NCBI GenBank assembly: GCA_001725155.1
Contig: MEFP01000030.1
Span: 372,001 to 436,000, forward strand
DNA length: 64,000 nt
Direction of reading: 5' to 3'
Origin: Lysobacteraceae bacterium SCN 69-320
GTDB taxonomy: Bacteria > Pseudomonadota > Gammaproteobacteria > Xanthomonadales > Rhodanobacteraceae
Made by a program: the position numbers and the translations under genes. Of the stretch, positions 32,813-40,324 are shown piece after piece (position 1 is the first letter of the stretch; each line of letters starts with the position of its first letter). A model generated the notes under the pieces. The model was not told the origin of the DNA and did no database searches. It worked only from the letters and a program-made list of their open reading frames with translations.

Positions 32813-33234
32813 TTCGCCTCCAGCCCCGCAACGCGGGGCATCTGTGGGATGCCCCACGCCGGGACGGCGCGGGAAAAAGGTAAATGGTGTTGCGCCGATA
32901 TTCCTAGCAGCGGCAACCACGCGCTTCAATCCCACTGTGTAGGTAGCTGACTTTCTAGTGCTCGAATCGCACGCCGCATGGCGACGAAAAAGTGACGACG
33001 TGATGACCTAGCCGCGGTGCTCCGTGATGACCAAGGCTCAGAGCCTGCCGTGACGACGCAGGCCGTCACGGGCCTAGCACGCTTCTTTCTTCCCGAGAAT
33101 CAGCGCCTGGCTTGGCTGGGCGCTGGCCGTCACTGTCAGCTGGCGCCGCCAGTGACGGCCACAGATTTGCCGGCATGGTTTTATGGTGGGCGACAGATCA
33201 GTTCCTTTCGGCTGCTGCTGCACGGAAGGAACGA
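32813..33234. other. Non-coding, repeat-rich region; candidate origin
   Basis: About 420 bases without a gene. It holds four GTGAYGAC octamers (32992-32999, 33000-33007, 33024-33031, 33050-33057), an inverted pair CCGTGAC / GTCACGG (33048-33054 / 33065-33071), and an 11-bp inverted repeat GGCCGTCACTG / CAGTGACGGCC (33125-33135 / 33150-33160). The density of direct and inverted copies of one word resembles an iteron-type origin or an oriT; the role is inference. A GC-rich hairpin near 32825-32860 lies in the radC leader. Confidence 0.5.
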
Positions 33235-33915
33235 CTAGCGCCCGCCGCTGTTGCGTGGCCGCTTGGCGTAGGCCGCATTTAACATGCGCTGTGGGCCTCC
33301 GTTGGTGTACGCAAACACGTTAGGGTCTAACAGTACATACGTAACAAAGATGATGTTTTCGGCTGGCGCTACCCCACATTCAGCCTCGACGCTGGCCATT
33401 CGATTTCTTGAAATACCGGAAAGCACCGCTCCGTTCCCGTTTGGCAGGAGCGCGCGGTCCGTGAACTCGAAGTCGCTTTTTAGTGCCGGTTCTTCCCGCT
33501 CGAAGAGAACTTTTCCGTCTTCCGCGCTACAACTCCAAGGCAAACTGACGGCGGCAATGAGTTTCCAGTAGCGCTCTGTTGCAGACTCCGGCTGCTTGAA
33601 CTGCACCACCAGTCGCGTCGTCTTTATCCCGCCGTAATACTCCTGCGGCGGCGAGATCTCGAATGCATTGGGAATGCTGCGCGATAGCGAAAGAGAGACG
33701 TTCGCAGGCAGTGCTTTGACGAACTCTTCGTAAGTGCTGCCGAGTGGCGGTAATCCCATGGCCCGCAGACTGTGTGCTGGCACTGCCGGAGTGGCAGCAG
33801 CGGCTTGGGCGGCTGCCTGTACGGGGGCATCGCTCCCGGTGCAACCGGGAAGTCCAATGCAGAGCACGGGAACCAGGAACGCGAGGATGAGTTTCAGGGT
33901 TAGAGGCTTGGTCAT
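33235..33915 (-). CDS. Hypothetical lipoprotein
   Basis: 226-residue protein with a lipoprotein signal: MTKPLTLKLILAFLVPVLCI then LPGC (lipobox, Cys at about 25). A Ala/Pro/Gln-rich linker (about 28-47) precedes a globular domain not recognised (GLPPLGSTYEEFVKALPANV, KTTRLVVQFKQPESATERYW, FVTYVLLDPNVFAY). Predicted anchored in the outer or inner membrane facing the periplasm. It diverges from the XRE regulator gene, with a palindromic region between them. Confidence 0.7.
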   Translation of the reverse strand: MTKPLTLKLILAFLVPVLCIGLPGCTGSDAPVQAAAQAAAATPAVPAHSLRAMGLPPLGSTYEEFVKALPANVSLSLSRSIPNAFEISPPQEYYGGIKTTRLVVQFKQPESATERYWKLIAAVSLPWSCSAEDGKVLFEREEPALKSDFEFTDRALLPNGNGAVLSGISRNRMASVEAECGVAPAENIIFVTYVLLDPNVFAYTNGGPQRMLNAAYAKRPRNSGGR

Positions 33916-33953
33916 GACGCGTCCACTCCCGGAGGACCAGTAAGGCCATAAAA

Positions 33954-33973
33954 GACTAGTCTAGTTTGGACTA
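33954..33973. promoter_or_regulatory. Candidate operator between lipoprotein and XRE genes
   Basis: GACTAGTC (33954-33961) is a perfect palindrome, overlapping TAGTC ... GACTA with a seven-base centre; a further GGACT follows. Located in the 103-base divergent gap, it is a natural site for the adjacent XRE repressor. Also AT-rich compared with its surroundings. Confidence 0.45.
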
Positions 33974-34018
33974 ATCCCGGTTGGACTCTAGCGTGGGCTG
34001 CCTTCTGCTGGCAAGCCC

Positions 34019-34318
34019 ATGGCGCACTCGACCCACCACCAGGAGTACCGGCTGCTGATGACCCTCCTGCGCGAAGTACGCCGGGAGCTTGGGGTCACGC
34101 AGATCGAGCTGGGGCAGCGGCTGGAGAACACCCAGACCTTTGTCTCGAAGGTGGAGCGCGGAGAACGGCGCCTCGACGTGGTGGAGTTCGTCGAGTTCTG
34201 TGAGGCCATCGGCGCGCCGCCCCAAGAGGTGTTTGCGCGGTTCATCAAGCAACGCCAGGAGGCCGGGACGCCACGCCTGAAGAAGGCCGCAGCAGGCAAG
34301 CGAACGCGGCCTGCTTAG
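34019..34318 (+). CDS. XRE-family transcriptional regulator
   Basis: 99-residue protein with one helix-turn-helix of the Cro/CI type (about 13-72: LREVRRELGVTQIELGQRLE, QTFVSKVERGERRLDVVEFV), then FCEAIGAPPQEVFARFIK and a basic tail. Typical of small phage/ICE repressors acting as dimers on short palindromes. It precedes the TM/T4CP/coiled-coil unit on the same strand and may control it and the divergent lipoprotein gene. Start ATG 34019; no strong ribosome site is seen. Confidence 0.85.
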   Translation: MAHSTHHQEYRLLMTLLREVRRELGVTQIELGQRLENTQTFVSKVERGERRLDVVEFVEFCEAIGAPPQEVFARFIKQRQEAGTPRLKKAAAGKRTRPA

Positions 34319-34427
34319 AGTCAAGTGGCGAAGCCGAGACGGGCGGTCGGCATGTGAGAGGACCATCCCACTCGTAGCACATCCTTCCCCAACGCGTACC
34401 TGTCCTACGCACCTAGGGGAAGTAGCA

Positions 34428-35153
34428 ATGTGGAAGCGGCGCAGAACCTGGACTACGCTTGCGCTACTGATCTTGCTGAACCTTTTGGCCTGGGACATAC
34501 GAACTGATCCCCAGGCATACGCGGCCTACATCCAGTTACATCAGCACCCGGTTAAAAACGGGGTTGAATACACGGCGCTTCGGCCCGCCCGCTTTTACTT
34601 TGACAGCGTCTGGTACTCCTATGCAGTCGCGCTGCTAGTCGGGTTTGGGCTGCCTTTCCTTCTACCCCGTCTTTTGCCCTGGGCATGGCAAAAGCGTCAT
34701 GTCCTTGCGTACTACATTCACAAGGCCGCCCCACATGCCGCTTGGCTAGGGCGCCACAGCGTCAATGTGTTCTTCGCCTTCCTGAAGGTCGTCCTGCTGC
34801 TGATGATGGGCCTTGTAGGCGCCTTGCGCGCATCAGGGAAGCTCTGGGTTGTCGTAGCGCTGTTGATTGTCTTCAACGTCCTCGCCTGGGACTGGAAGAA
34901 AACCCGAGAAAAAGATGAACTGCTCCTCGTGCTTCAGGAGCGGCAAACAGAGACAGACGCCGGGTTTACACGCTACATCGCCACGCACTACTACGGCATT
35001 GCCCCCGGAATCAGCTTACCGGATCGGGACACCTCGATTTTTGCTTCCGTGCTGGTCGGAGAAGTTCTGCCGTTCCTGGTTCTCCCGTCGCTTGTCCGTC
35101 GTCGCCGACCACTGGTCATACCGCAACCGCCTGTGGTGGGAGCGCCGCGATGA
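34428..35153 (+). CDS. Membrane protein with internal tandem duplication
   Basis: 241-residue membrane protein made of two similar halves. A first helix ending NLLAWD (residues 8-23) recurs as FNVLAWD (140-155), and AVALLVGFGLPFLLPRLL (66-83) recurs as ASVLVGEVLPFLVLPSLV (206-223); a middle helix lies at about 115-132. Each half is helix, periplasmic loop, helix. ATG 34428 has AGGGGA upstream. The stop overlaps the start of the TraG/VirD4-like gene as ATGA, so the two products are probably made together and this may be its membrane partner. Family not recognised. Confidence 0.7.
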   Translation: MWKRRRTWTTLALLILLNLLAWDIRTDPQAYAAYIQLHQHPVKNGVEYTALRPARFYFDSVWYSYAVALLVGFGLPFLLPRLLPWAWQKRHVLAYYIHKAAPHAAWLGRHSVNVFFAFLKVVLLLMMGLVGALRASGKLWVVVALLIVFNVLAWDWKKTREKDELLLVLQERQTETDAGFTRYIATHYYGIAPGISLPDRDTSIFASVLVGEVLPFLVLPSLVRRRRPLVIPQPPVVGAPR

Positions 35154-37201
35154 ACCTTGAAGCCCTCTGGTCCACTCTTCAAGTCATCATCGCGATAGTC
35201 GTTGTCTTGCTGCTCATACGTGCGGTGTCGGTCTGGCGCGGACGGCGTGCAATGCAAGCCGTGCTCGATAGCGCACATGCCTCGTCAGCAGTTGCCCACG
35301 GCACAGCCGACTGGAGCCGGAACGCTTACCCCGGCGTCGGATCTGGCTCGTTGTTCCTGGGGGCCGCCAATGGCAGCGCCATGTACTACGACGGCGACCA
35401 GCACCTGATAACGGTTGCCCCGACCCGGACCGGCAAGGGAACCTGCCACATCATCCCCAACCTGCTGACCTACCAGGGCAGCATGGTCGTAAACGACATC
35501 AAGGGGGAAAATTTCAAGGAGTCGAGCCAGCAGCGGCTGAAATTCGGCCAGGTGTTCCGGTTCGCGCCCTTCGCAGAGGATACCGACGGCTTCAATCCGC
35601 TGGACTTCGTGCGGCGAGGAACCCCGGCCGCGTTCGATGACGCGATGCTCGTGGCAGACATGCTCATCGTGCCGGGGAGCAACGACGACGAGGGCAATCA
35701 CTGGAAGGAGGCCGCCAAGAACCTGCTGGCGGGCCTCATTGGCTACGTGACCGAGAGGGAGCCGATAGCAACTCGGAACCTACAGCGCGTGCGCGAGCTG
35801 CTGACCCTCGACCAAAAAAGCTTCCTGGCGTTCGTCCAGGAGGCAATGGCGGACCCGGCCGGACCTCCTTACGTCGTACGCGCGGCCAACATGCTGTTAC
35901 AGAAAGCAGACCGCGAGCGCAGCGGTGTCATCTCGACGGCGCAGGCGCAGACTTCGATATGGGATAGCGAGCCGCTGGCGCGGGCAACACGGATCAGCAC
36001 CTTCAAGGTGGAGGAACTGCGTGACCAGGTAGCAACCCTCTACATCATCGTGCCGCCGGAGCACCTAAGCACCTACAAGAGCGTGCTGCGCGTTGTCCTC
36101 GGCCTGGCCCTGTCCAGCATGACCAGGAAACCACCGGAGCGAAGTGAACGGCCGCCCCTGACCTTTCTGTTCGACGAGTTCCCCAGCCTGGGCTACATGC
36201 AGCCTGTCGTTGACGCGATGGCCTATCTGGCAGGGTACGGCTGTCGCCTATGGCTCTTTGCCCAAGACCTGGGGCAAATCCGCGAGATTTACGGCGACAA
36301 CACGACTTCCTTGCTGGCGAACTGCGGGGCGCGGGCCTTCTTCGGCGTCGCCGACTACGAAACCGCCGAATACGTGTCAAAGATGGCCGGGCAGAAAACC
36401 GTCCTGACTTCGACCCGGAGCCTCAAGACCAGCCGAGTTCTGTTCTGGGACGACATCTGGGGCGTCGAATCCCAGAACCTGCAATACATCGGCGTCCCGC
36501 TCATTGCGCCGGACGAGGTGATGCGGATTCCCGTACGGGGCGACCAGCAGCGGCAGATCGTGTTCCTGCAAGGACAGGCGCCAGTTCTCGCGCTGAAAAT
36601 CCCTTACCACGTCGTCGATGCCTGGGCCGCCGCCGCCGTGCGCGCCCCGGTGTCGGTGCAACTCGACCAGGCGCCTATGCCGCCGAGCACCGCATCAGAA
36701 CCGCCGCGACAGCCGGAAGGTGCCGCAGCAGCCGATGCCGTTGCCAAGGCCAAAGCCTACGGGGCGGCCGCGGCCAAGAAGGCAAAGCCCTGGGCTTCTG
36801 CGGCCGCCAGCGCGGCCAAGACCGGCGCGGCACATCTGGGCGAGAAGATTTCACTTGTAACCCAGCAAGGAGCTGCTTACATAAAGGAAGGCAACAAGCG
36901 AAAGGGTCAGGGAATGGCCAAGAATTACGAAACCATCGACGAGATCAAGGCGAGCTCCGAGCAGACCCGTGAAAACATGGTTGATTTCGCACGCTTCGTG
37001 CGGGAGACGGAGGGCAACATTCGTCTCTGTGAAGCAGAAATCGCCGCGCTAGCACCCAATGACCCAAGACGGGCAGTTTTCGAGGAAACACGCTCGGGTC
37101 TTGAGCGCAGCTTAGCTAGCAATCGCCGCATGGTTGAAGTTGGCCGCATTCTGCTTGATGGCGGAGAGGCAATCGTTGAATCAATCGAGGACGGAGCATG
37201 A
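35150..37201 (+). CDS. TraG/VirD4-like coupling ATPase
   Basis: 683-residue hexameric-motor-type ATPase. An N-terminal membrane segment (about 10-26), Walker A PTRTGKGT (91-98), the VVNDIKGENF motif (113-122) and Walker B LTFLFDE (337-343) with AQDLGQIREIYG downstream match type IV coupling proteins that feed DNA or protein to a secretion channel. The C-terminal 150 residues are unusual: an Ala/Lys-rich stretch followed by a helical region (YETIDEIKASSEQTRENMVD ...). Its start and stop both overlap neighbours as ATGA. No relaxase or channel genes of known families are in the island, so it either borrows a host system or does something else. Confidence 0.88.
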   Translation: MNLEALWSTLQVIIAIVVVLLLIRAVSVWRGRRAMQAVLDSAHASSAVAHGTADWSRNAYPGVGSGSLFLGAANGSAMYYDGDQHLITVAPTRTGKGTCHIIPNLLTYQGSMVVNDIKGENFKESSQQRLKFGQVFRFAPFAEDTDGFNPLDFVRRGTPAAFDDAMLVADMLIVPGSNDDEGNHWKEAAKNLLAGLIGYVTEREPIATRNLQRVRELLTLDQKSFLAFVQEAMADPAGPPYVVRAANMLLQKADRERSGVISTAQAQTSIWDSEPLARATRISTFKVEELRDQVATLYIIVPPEHLSTYKSVLRVVLGLALSSMTRKPPERSERPPLTFLFDEFPSLGYMQPVVDAMAYLAGYGCRLWLFAQDLGQIREIYGDNTTSLLANCGARAFFGVADYETAEYVSKMAGQKTVLTSTRSLKTSRVLFWDDIWGVESQNLQYIGVPLIAPDEVMRIPVRGDQQRQIVFLQGQAPVLALKIPYHVVDAWAAAAVRAPVSVQLDQAPMPPSTASEPPRQPEGAAAADAVAKAKAYGAAAAKKAKPWASAAASAAKTGAAHLGEKISLVTQQGAAYIKEGNKRKGQGMAKNYETIDEIKASSEQTRENMVDFARFVRETEGNIRLCEAEIAALAPNDPRRAVFEETRSGLERSLASNRRMVEVGRILLDGGEAIVESIEDGA

Positions 37202-37560
37202 GCACCATTCTGAGTGCGGCGGATTCAGCTTGGAAAGAGCTAAATCAACTTTACGCGGAACTGAGACCTCTCTACTCAGAACGTACTTCCTTGGAAAGTA
37301 CTCGCGTTCAGCTGCAGCTATCCCGGAGGGATACGCAGGACATCGATCACCAGCTATCGGCAACAAAACAGGCAATAGCTAGCAAAGAATCTCTCCTTGA
37401 GAAAGTCGGTCTTGAGTTCCGAACGGCCATGGCAAATGTCGAAGCCGAGCAAAAGCTGACGGAAGCAAAGGCCAGGGAGGCCGAACGAGAGAAGGAGCGT
37501 GAAAAGGAACGAAAGCAGGAATTTTACAGAAAGCATCCAGTCGACGATCTGGACCTCTAG
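37198..37560 (+). CDS. Coiled-coil protein coupled to the T4CP-like gene
   Basis: 120-residue, almost wholly helical protein: heptad-rich regions (about 5-85) and a charged C-terminal segment of repeated Glu/Lys/Arg (AREAEREKEREKERKQ). ATG overlaps the upstream stop as ATGA. No signal or membrane segment. It probably associates with the helical C-terminus of the ATPase. Family unknown. Confidence 0.65.
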   Translation: MSTILSAADSAWKELNQLYAELRPLYSERTSLESTRVQLQLSRRDTQDIDHQLSATKQAIASKESLLEKVGLEFRTAMANVEAEQKLTEAKAREAEREKEREKERKQEFYRKHPVDDLDL

Positions 37561-37587
37561 GCGCTTCAGATCTACAGCCACCGATTC

Positions 37588-38238
37588 TTAGAGGGAACTG
37601 TCTGCAATCTCACGAGCGCGGTGCGCAATCAAAGCTATCTTTGTCCACAACAACTCCGCGCTTTTTGCCACCTGTTCCAGCCTCTTTTCATCGTTACTCG
37701 ACCACAATTCCTGAGGAAGCAGAGCCTTTTTTCCTAAGAGCAAGGTTTCGCGATCAAAGTCACGACCTTGCTCGATCGCCTCAGCAAATGACGCTTCTGA
37801 CCCGTCAAGTAAGTGCGCGCGTTCTAGAAATGTGACTAGCTCGTGCGGTGCAGAAAATTCAATGCGCGTTTCGCCGCCCAGGTATTTGCCAGCAATCTCC
37901 CGACTGTTTCCTTGGGCCAAGAAGCGTCCACCAATCCCGACGCGTGCGCTCCATTCCTCAAGGGGCGGAAGTATTCGCCTCGCAAAAGCCCGAGCGGCAG
38001 TAGCTTCTGCTTTGCGTTGGTCAATCAATACGTGCCTTCGCTGTAGGCTGGCCACCAAAAAAACCGCTATCAACGTGCCCGCCGAGAGCAAGGCTTGCGC
38101 CCAGGCTGCGCAGGCACTTAACCAGCCCGCATCTTTCATGCATAACGGCTTGACTTCTAGGAAACCGATGCCCAGCCCGACGACCAACATGCCCCATCCA
38201 AGGCCGGCAGCTGCGATCTTCAATACTCTACGGGTCAT
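37588..38238 (-). CDS. Hypothetical membrane protein
   Basis: 216-residue protein with two N-terminal helices (about 8-28 and 42-62) and a helical cytoplasmic part (QRRHVLIDQRKAEATAARAF ... LLWTKIALIAHRAREI). The architecture, two helices then a helical soluble region, is common among unknown proteins on islands. It is convergent with the coiled-coil gene. Not recognised. Confidence 0.62.
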   Translation of the reverse strand: MTRRVLKIAAAGLGWGMLVVGLGIGFLEVKPLCMKDAGWLSACAAWAQALLSAGTLIAVFLVASLQRRHVLIDQRKAEATAARAFARRILPPLEEWSARVGIGGRFLAQGNSREIAGKYLGGETRIEFSAPHELVTFLERAHLLDGSEASFAEAIEQGRDFDRETLLLGKKALLPQELWSSNDEKRLEQVAKSAELLWTKIALIAHRAREIADSSL

Positions 38239-38340
38239 AGTCTTCCCTCTGATTGCGTCTTAGATAGGTGTATGCAGTCCGCGATCTTCGCAGCTCCACG
38301 ACCACATGTAGTGAGCGAAGGCTAAGCGCAACTAGCGGCC

Positions 38341-39222
38341 TTATCGTCCTAGATAGACGGCCGTAATCTGCTCCCGCTCGTGGCCGAGCTCGCGGGAAAT
38401 CTTCAATCGGGCCTCGCGGTCGCGGGCTTTCTCGATGGCGGCGAGCTGCCGCGACGTTGGCCCACCGGCGGCGGGGCAAGGGAAGCCCGCTTCTTCCAGG
38501 TAACGCCGCTGCGCGTACTGATGCCGTAGGCCGTGGGTCTTGGAGATCCCGGCCTTCGCCGTCTGGTGCTTGAAGGTGTTGAGCTGTTCGACGTAGAGCT
38601 TGTTGGACGGAATGAGGGAGCCGCCTTTGGCGAAGGCGGCGACCTCTTGAAGCAAGGCCACCTGTTCCTCTGTCCGTATCGGCACCTCACGTGGCCGTCC
38701 ACCCTTGCACCAGGACGCCTTGAGCTGCACGACCTGCCCAACCTCGATCGCCTCCAGGGCGATCTTGGGGCGGAACTTCAGTGCTTCCTCGCGGCGCAGG
38801 CCAAGGGCGGCCTGCAAACGCAGGGCGTACTGCGTCCAGGGGTCTGTAACCCGTTCCAGGCCATCGTCGCCTAGCGCAACAGCTTTCGTTTTGTTGGTGA
38901 CGTACTTGCGATCAGCGATGCCATAAAAGGCGTTGTCGCCGGCGATGATGCCCGGCTTGCCGACCTTCTCGGCCCACCACCGAAGGGCCGCCATACGGTT
39001 CTTCACGGTGCCGACCGACAGGTCTTGCCCGCGCCAGAACTTCACCAATGCCTCAACGTGCTTCGGCTTGAGGCTGTCGGCTGTCATGTTCTGGTAGCCG
39101 AGCCCCTTGAGGTCGTCGGCCATCTTGGTCAAGGTCTTTAACCTTTCTGCCTGGGTGCCGAAGCTCCCATCCTTGTTGCGGTAGGCCAGATGTCGCAGGT
39201 CGTATTTCAAGCTCACACGCAT
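38341..39222 (-). CDS. Tyrosine recombinase, Integrase_1-like (copy B)
   Basis: 293-residue recombinase, paralog of the product of 27019-27876 (shared ESLKPKH-like, VKNRMAALRWWAEKVGKP and THGLRH blocks). An N-terminal SAM-like domain (about 1-110) and a catalytic domain with Arg (QAALGLRREEALKFR), Lys (SWCKGGRPREVPI), His/Arg (THGLRHQYAQ), His (RELGHERE) and a nucleophile Tyr four residues from the end (VYLGR) are complete. A GTGCC hairpin lies 132 bases upstream, as for copy A. Possible roles: recombination at internal sites, multimer resolution, or DNA nicking in transfer. Confidence 0.85.
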   Translation of the reverse strand: MRVSLKYDLRHLAYRNKDGSFGTQAERLKTLTKMADDLKGLGYQNMTADSLKPKHVEALVKFWRGQDLSVGTVKNRMAALRWWAEKVGKPGIIAGDNAFYGIADRKYVTNKTKAVALGDDGLERVTDPWTQYALRLQAALGLRREEALKFRPKIALEAIEVGQVVQLKASWCKGGRPREVPIRTEEQVALLQEVAAFAKGGSLIPSNKLYVEQLNTFKHQTAKAGISKTHGLRHQYAQRRYLEEAGFPCPAAGGPTSRQLAAIEKARDREARLKISRELGHEREQITAVYLGR

Positions 39223-39353
39223 TTGCCGGAGTTCCGGTAAGTGTTCACGCCGTCACTGGTGGCTCCGGGAGCCGTCCAGCAACCCAGCCTCGAACGGATC
39301 GAGACTGGCAGGGGCAAGTGAGCTTGGGCGCATCGAATGATGCACCCGCGTTT

Positions 39354-39367
39354 GTGCCTGTTGGCAC
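39354..39367. repeat. Hairpin upstream of recombinase copy B
   Basis: GTGCCTGTTGGCAC, the counterpart of 28003-28016 (one base different, in the loop). It sits 132 bases before the copy B start. Conserved position and sequence at both recombinase genes. Confidence 0.55.
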
Positions 39368-39415
39368 CTCCTTTCTTCGCAGGTTGTTGACCTGATGGGT
39401 TTTCATACGACGGTG

Positions 39416-39691
39416 CTAGCTCTCCTCCTGGCCGGAAGGAGAAAGCACCCGGTGCAGGTTTTTCGCGTGGGCCTGTCCACGTTGAGGGTTGCCCCTCGAA
39501 CCGTCCTGGAACGCCTCTAAGCGTCGTTTCAGGCGTTCCGCTTTGCCCCGGCTCATGTCGCGTTCGTGGCGCGCCTGTTCTGTCGCTTGGTGCGCTTCCA
39601 TGAGAGCGACCAGCAGGCGCGCGTTCTCCCGGCGGAGGGTTCCGACTTCCGCACGGAGGGCCGCGAGCTGTTCCGCGCTGCTGGTCGTCAT
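39416..39691 (-). CDS. Small coiled-coil protein
   Basis: 91-residue helical protein: MTTSSAEQLAALRAEVGTLR, NARLLVALMEAHQATEQARH, SRGKAERLKRRLEAFQDGSR, with a basic polar tail. The first 65 residues form a heptad pattern. ATG 39691 is chosen; a TTG at 39718 would add nine residues. Could be a small DNA-binding or KfrA-like accessory protein, but no such motif is certain. A conserved hairpin lies about 56 bases upstream. Confidence 0.55.
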   Translation of the reverse strand: MTTSSAEQLAALRAEVGTLRRENARLLVALMEAHQATEQARHERDMSRGKAERLKRRLEAFQDGSRGNPQRGQAHAKNLHRVLSPSGQEES

Positions 39692-39746
39692 GCAGCCATC
39701 ATTCTGAAACCGTGCCAAAAAATCAATGTGTACCGAGGTGTTTCAT

Positions 39747-39791
39747 GCGTCGTCATTGTCAGCTTGGCAGCCAATGACGACGCTGTTTTTT
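39747..39791. repeat. Conserved hairpin, partner of 33125-33160, followed by T6
   Basis: Perfect 12-bp stem GCGTCGTCATTG (39747-39758) / CAATGACGACGC (39772-39783), then TG and TTTTTT on the plus strand. The stem and loop resemble the hairpin at 33125-33160: GTCAYTG ... CARTGAC with a shared TCAGCT-GGC loop. One stem pair changes from C-G to T-A, i.e. covaries. It could terminate plus-strand transcription or be a protein-binding DNA hairpin. Confidence 0.6.
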
Positions 39792-40324
39792 ACCCGCCTC
39801 GCTACCCCGAAAACACCCCCATCTGACTCCAACACAAAGCCGAAAGCGCGTTCTTCAGCTTTGTGAAAACGAAATATACATTGTCGGTTGACGCAGCTCG
39901 GGCGATGCCTCACCGAGCGCGGGTTAGATCCTTCGCGGTTTCGGCGACCCGCCTTCAACAGCCCCTCCCCCAGTGCGACTCCTGGAACAACACACTTCCT
40001 AACAGCGCCCTCGAAAAGTGCGCTACTGACAGAAGCGTCATCGGAATACGAGGCGATCGCTAGTGCCTAAAAGGTAAATACACTGTCGCGAGACGGCTAA
40101 TTCTCTCACCGCAGTTTCGGCATTGAAAACAGCCACCCGTGGCCGAGCTATGGGTGCTCCATCGCGTCCAAGTGGGGCGCATCAAGGTGTCGAAATTCGA
40201 GCGATGAATGCAATGGTGCGGTGCGCTATGCGCGCGGTCGCGTCGAGGGAGTCGCGCACAGTGGCTTTTTTGTTTCCAGCCTGTGGCGTTTCTGGTACAG
40301 ATTAGGTGATACGGGAGAACCTCG
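39792..40324. other. Spacer before the Gabija genes
   Basis: About 530 bases with no supported gene. Short frames are Arg/Cys-rich and lack ribosome sites. The last 60 bases before gajA are AT-richer (TGGTACAGATTAGG near 40297-40310) and probably hold its promoter, but no clear pair of boxes is seen. GGGAGAA lies six bases before the gajA start. Confidence 0.45.

Noticed and set aside
34428-37560. A conjugation (tra) operon
   Set aside because: Only the coupling-type ATPase is recognisable; no relaxase, pilus or channel genes are present.
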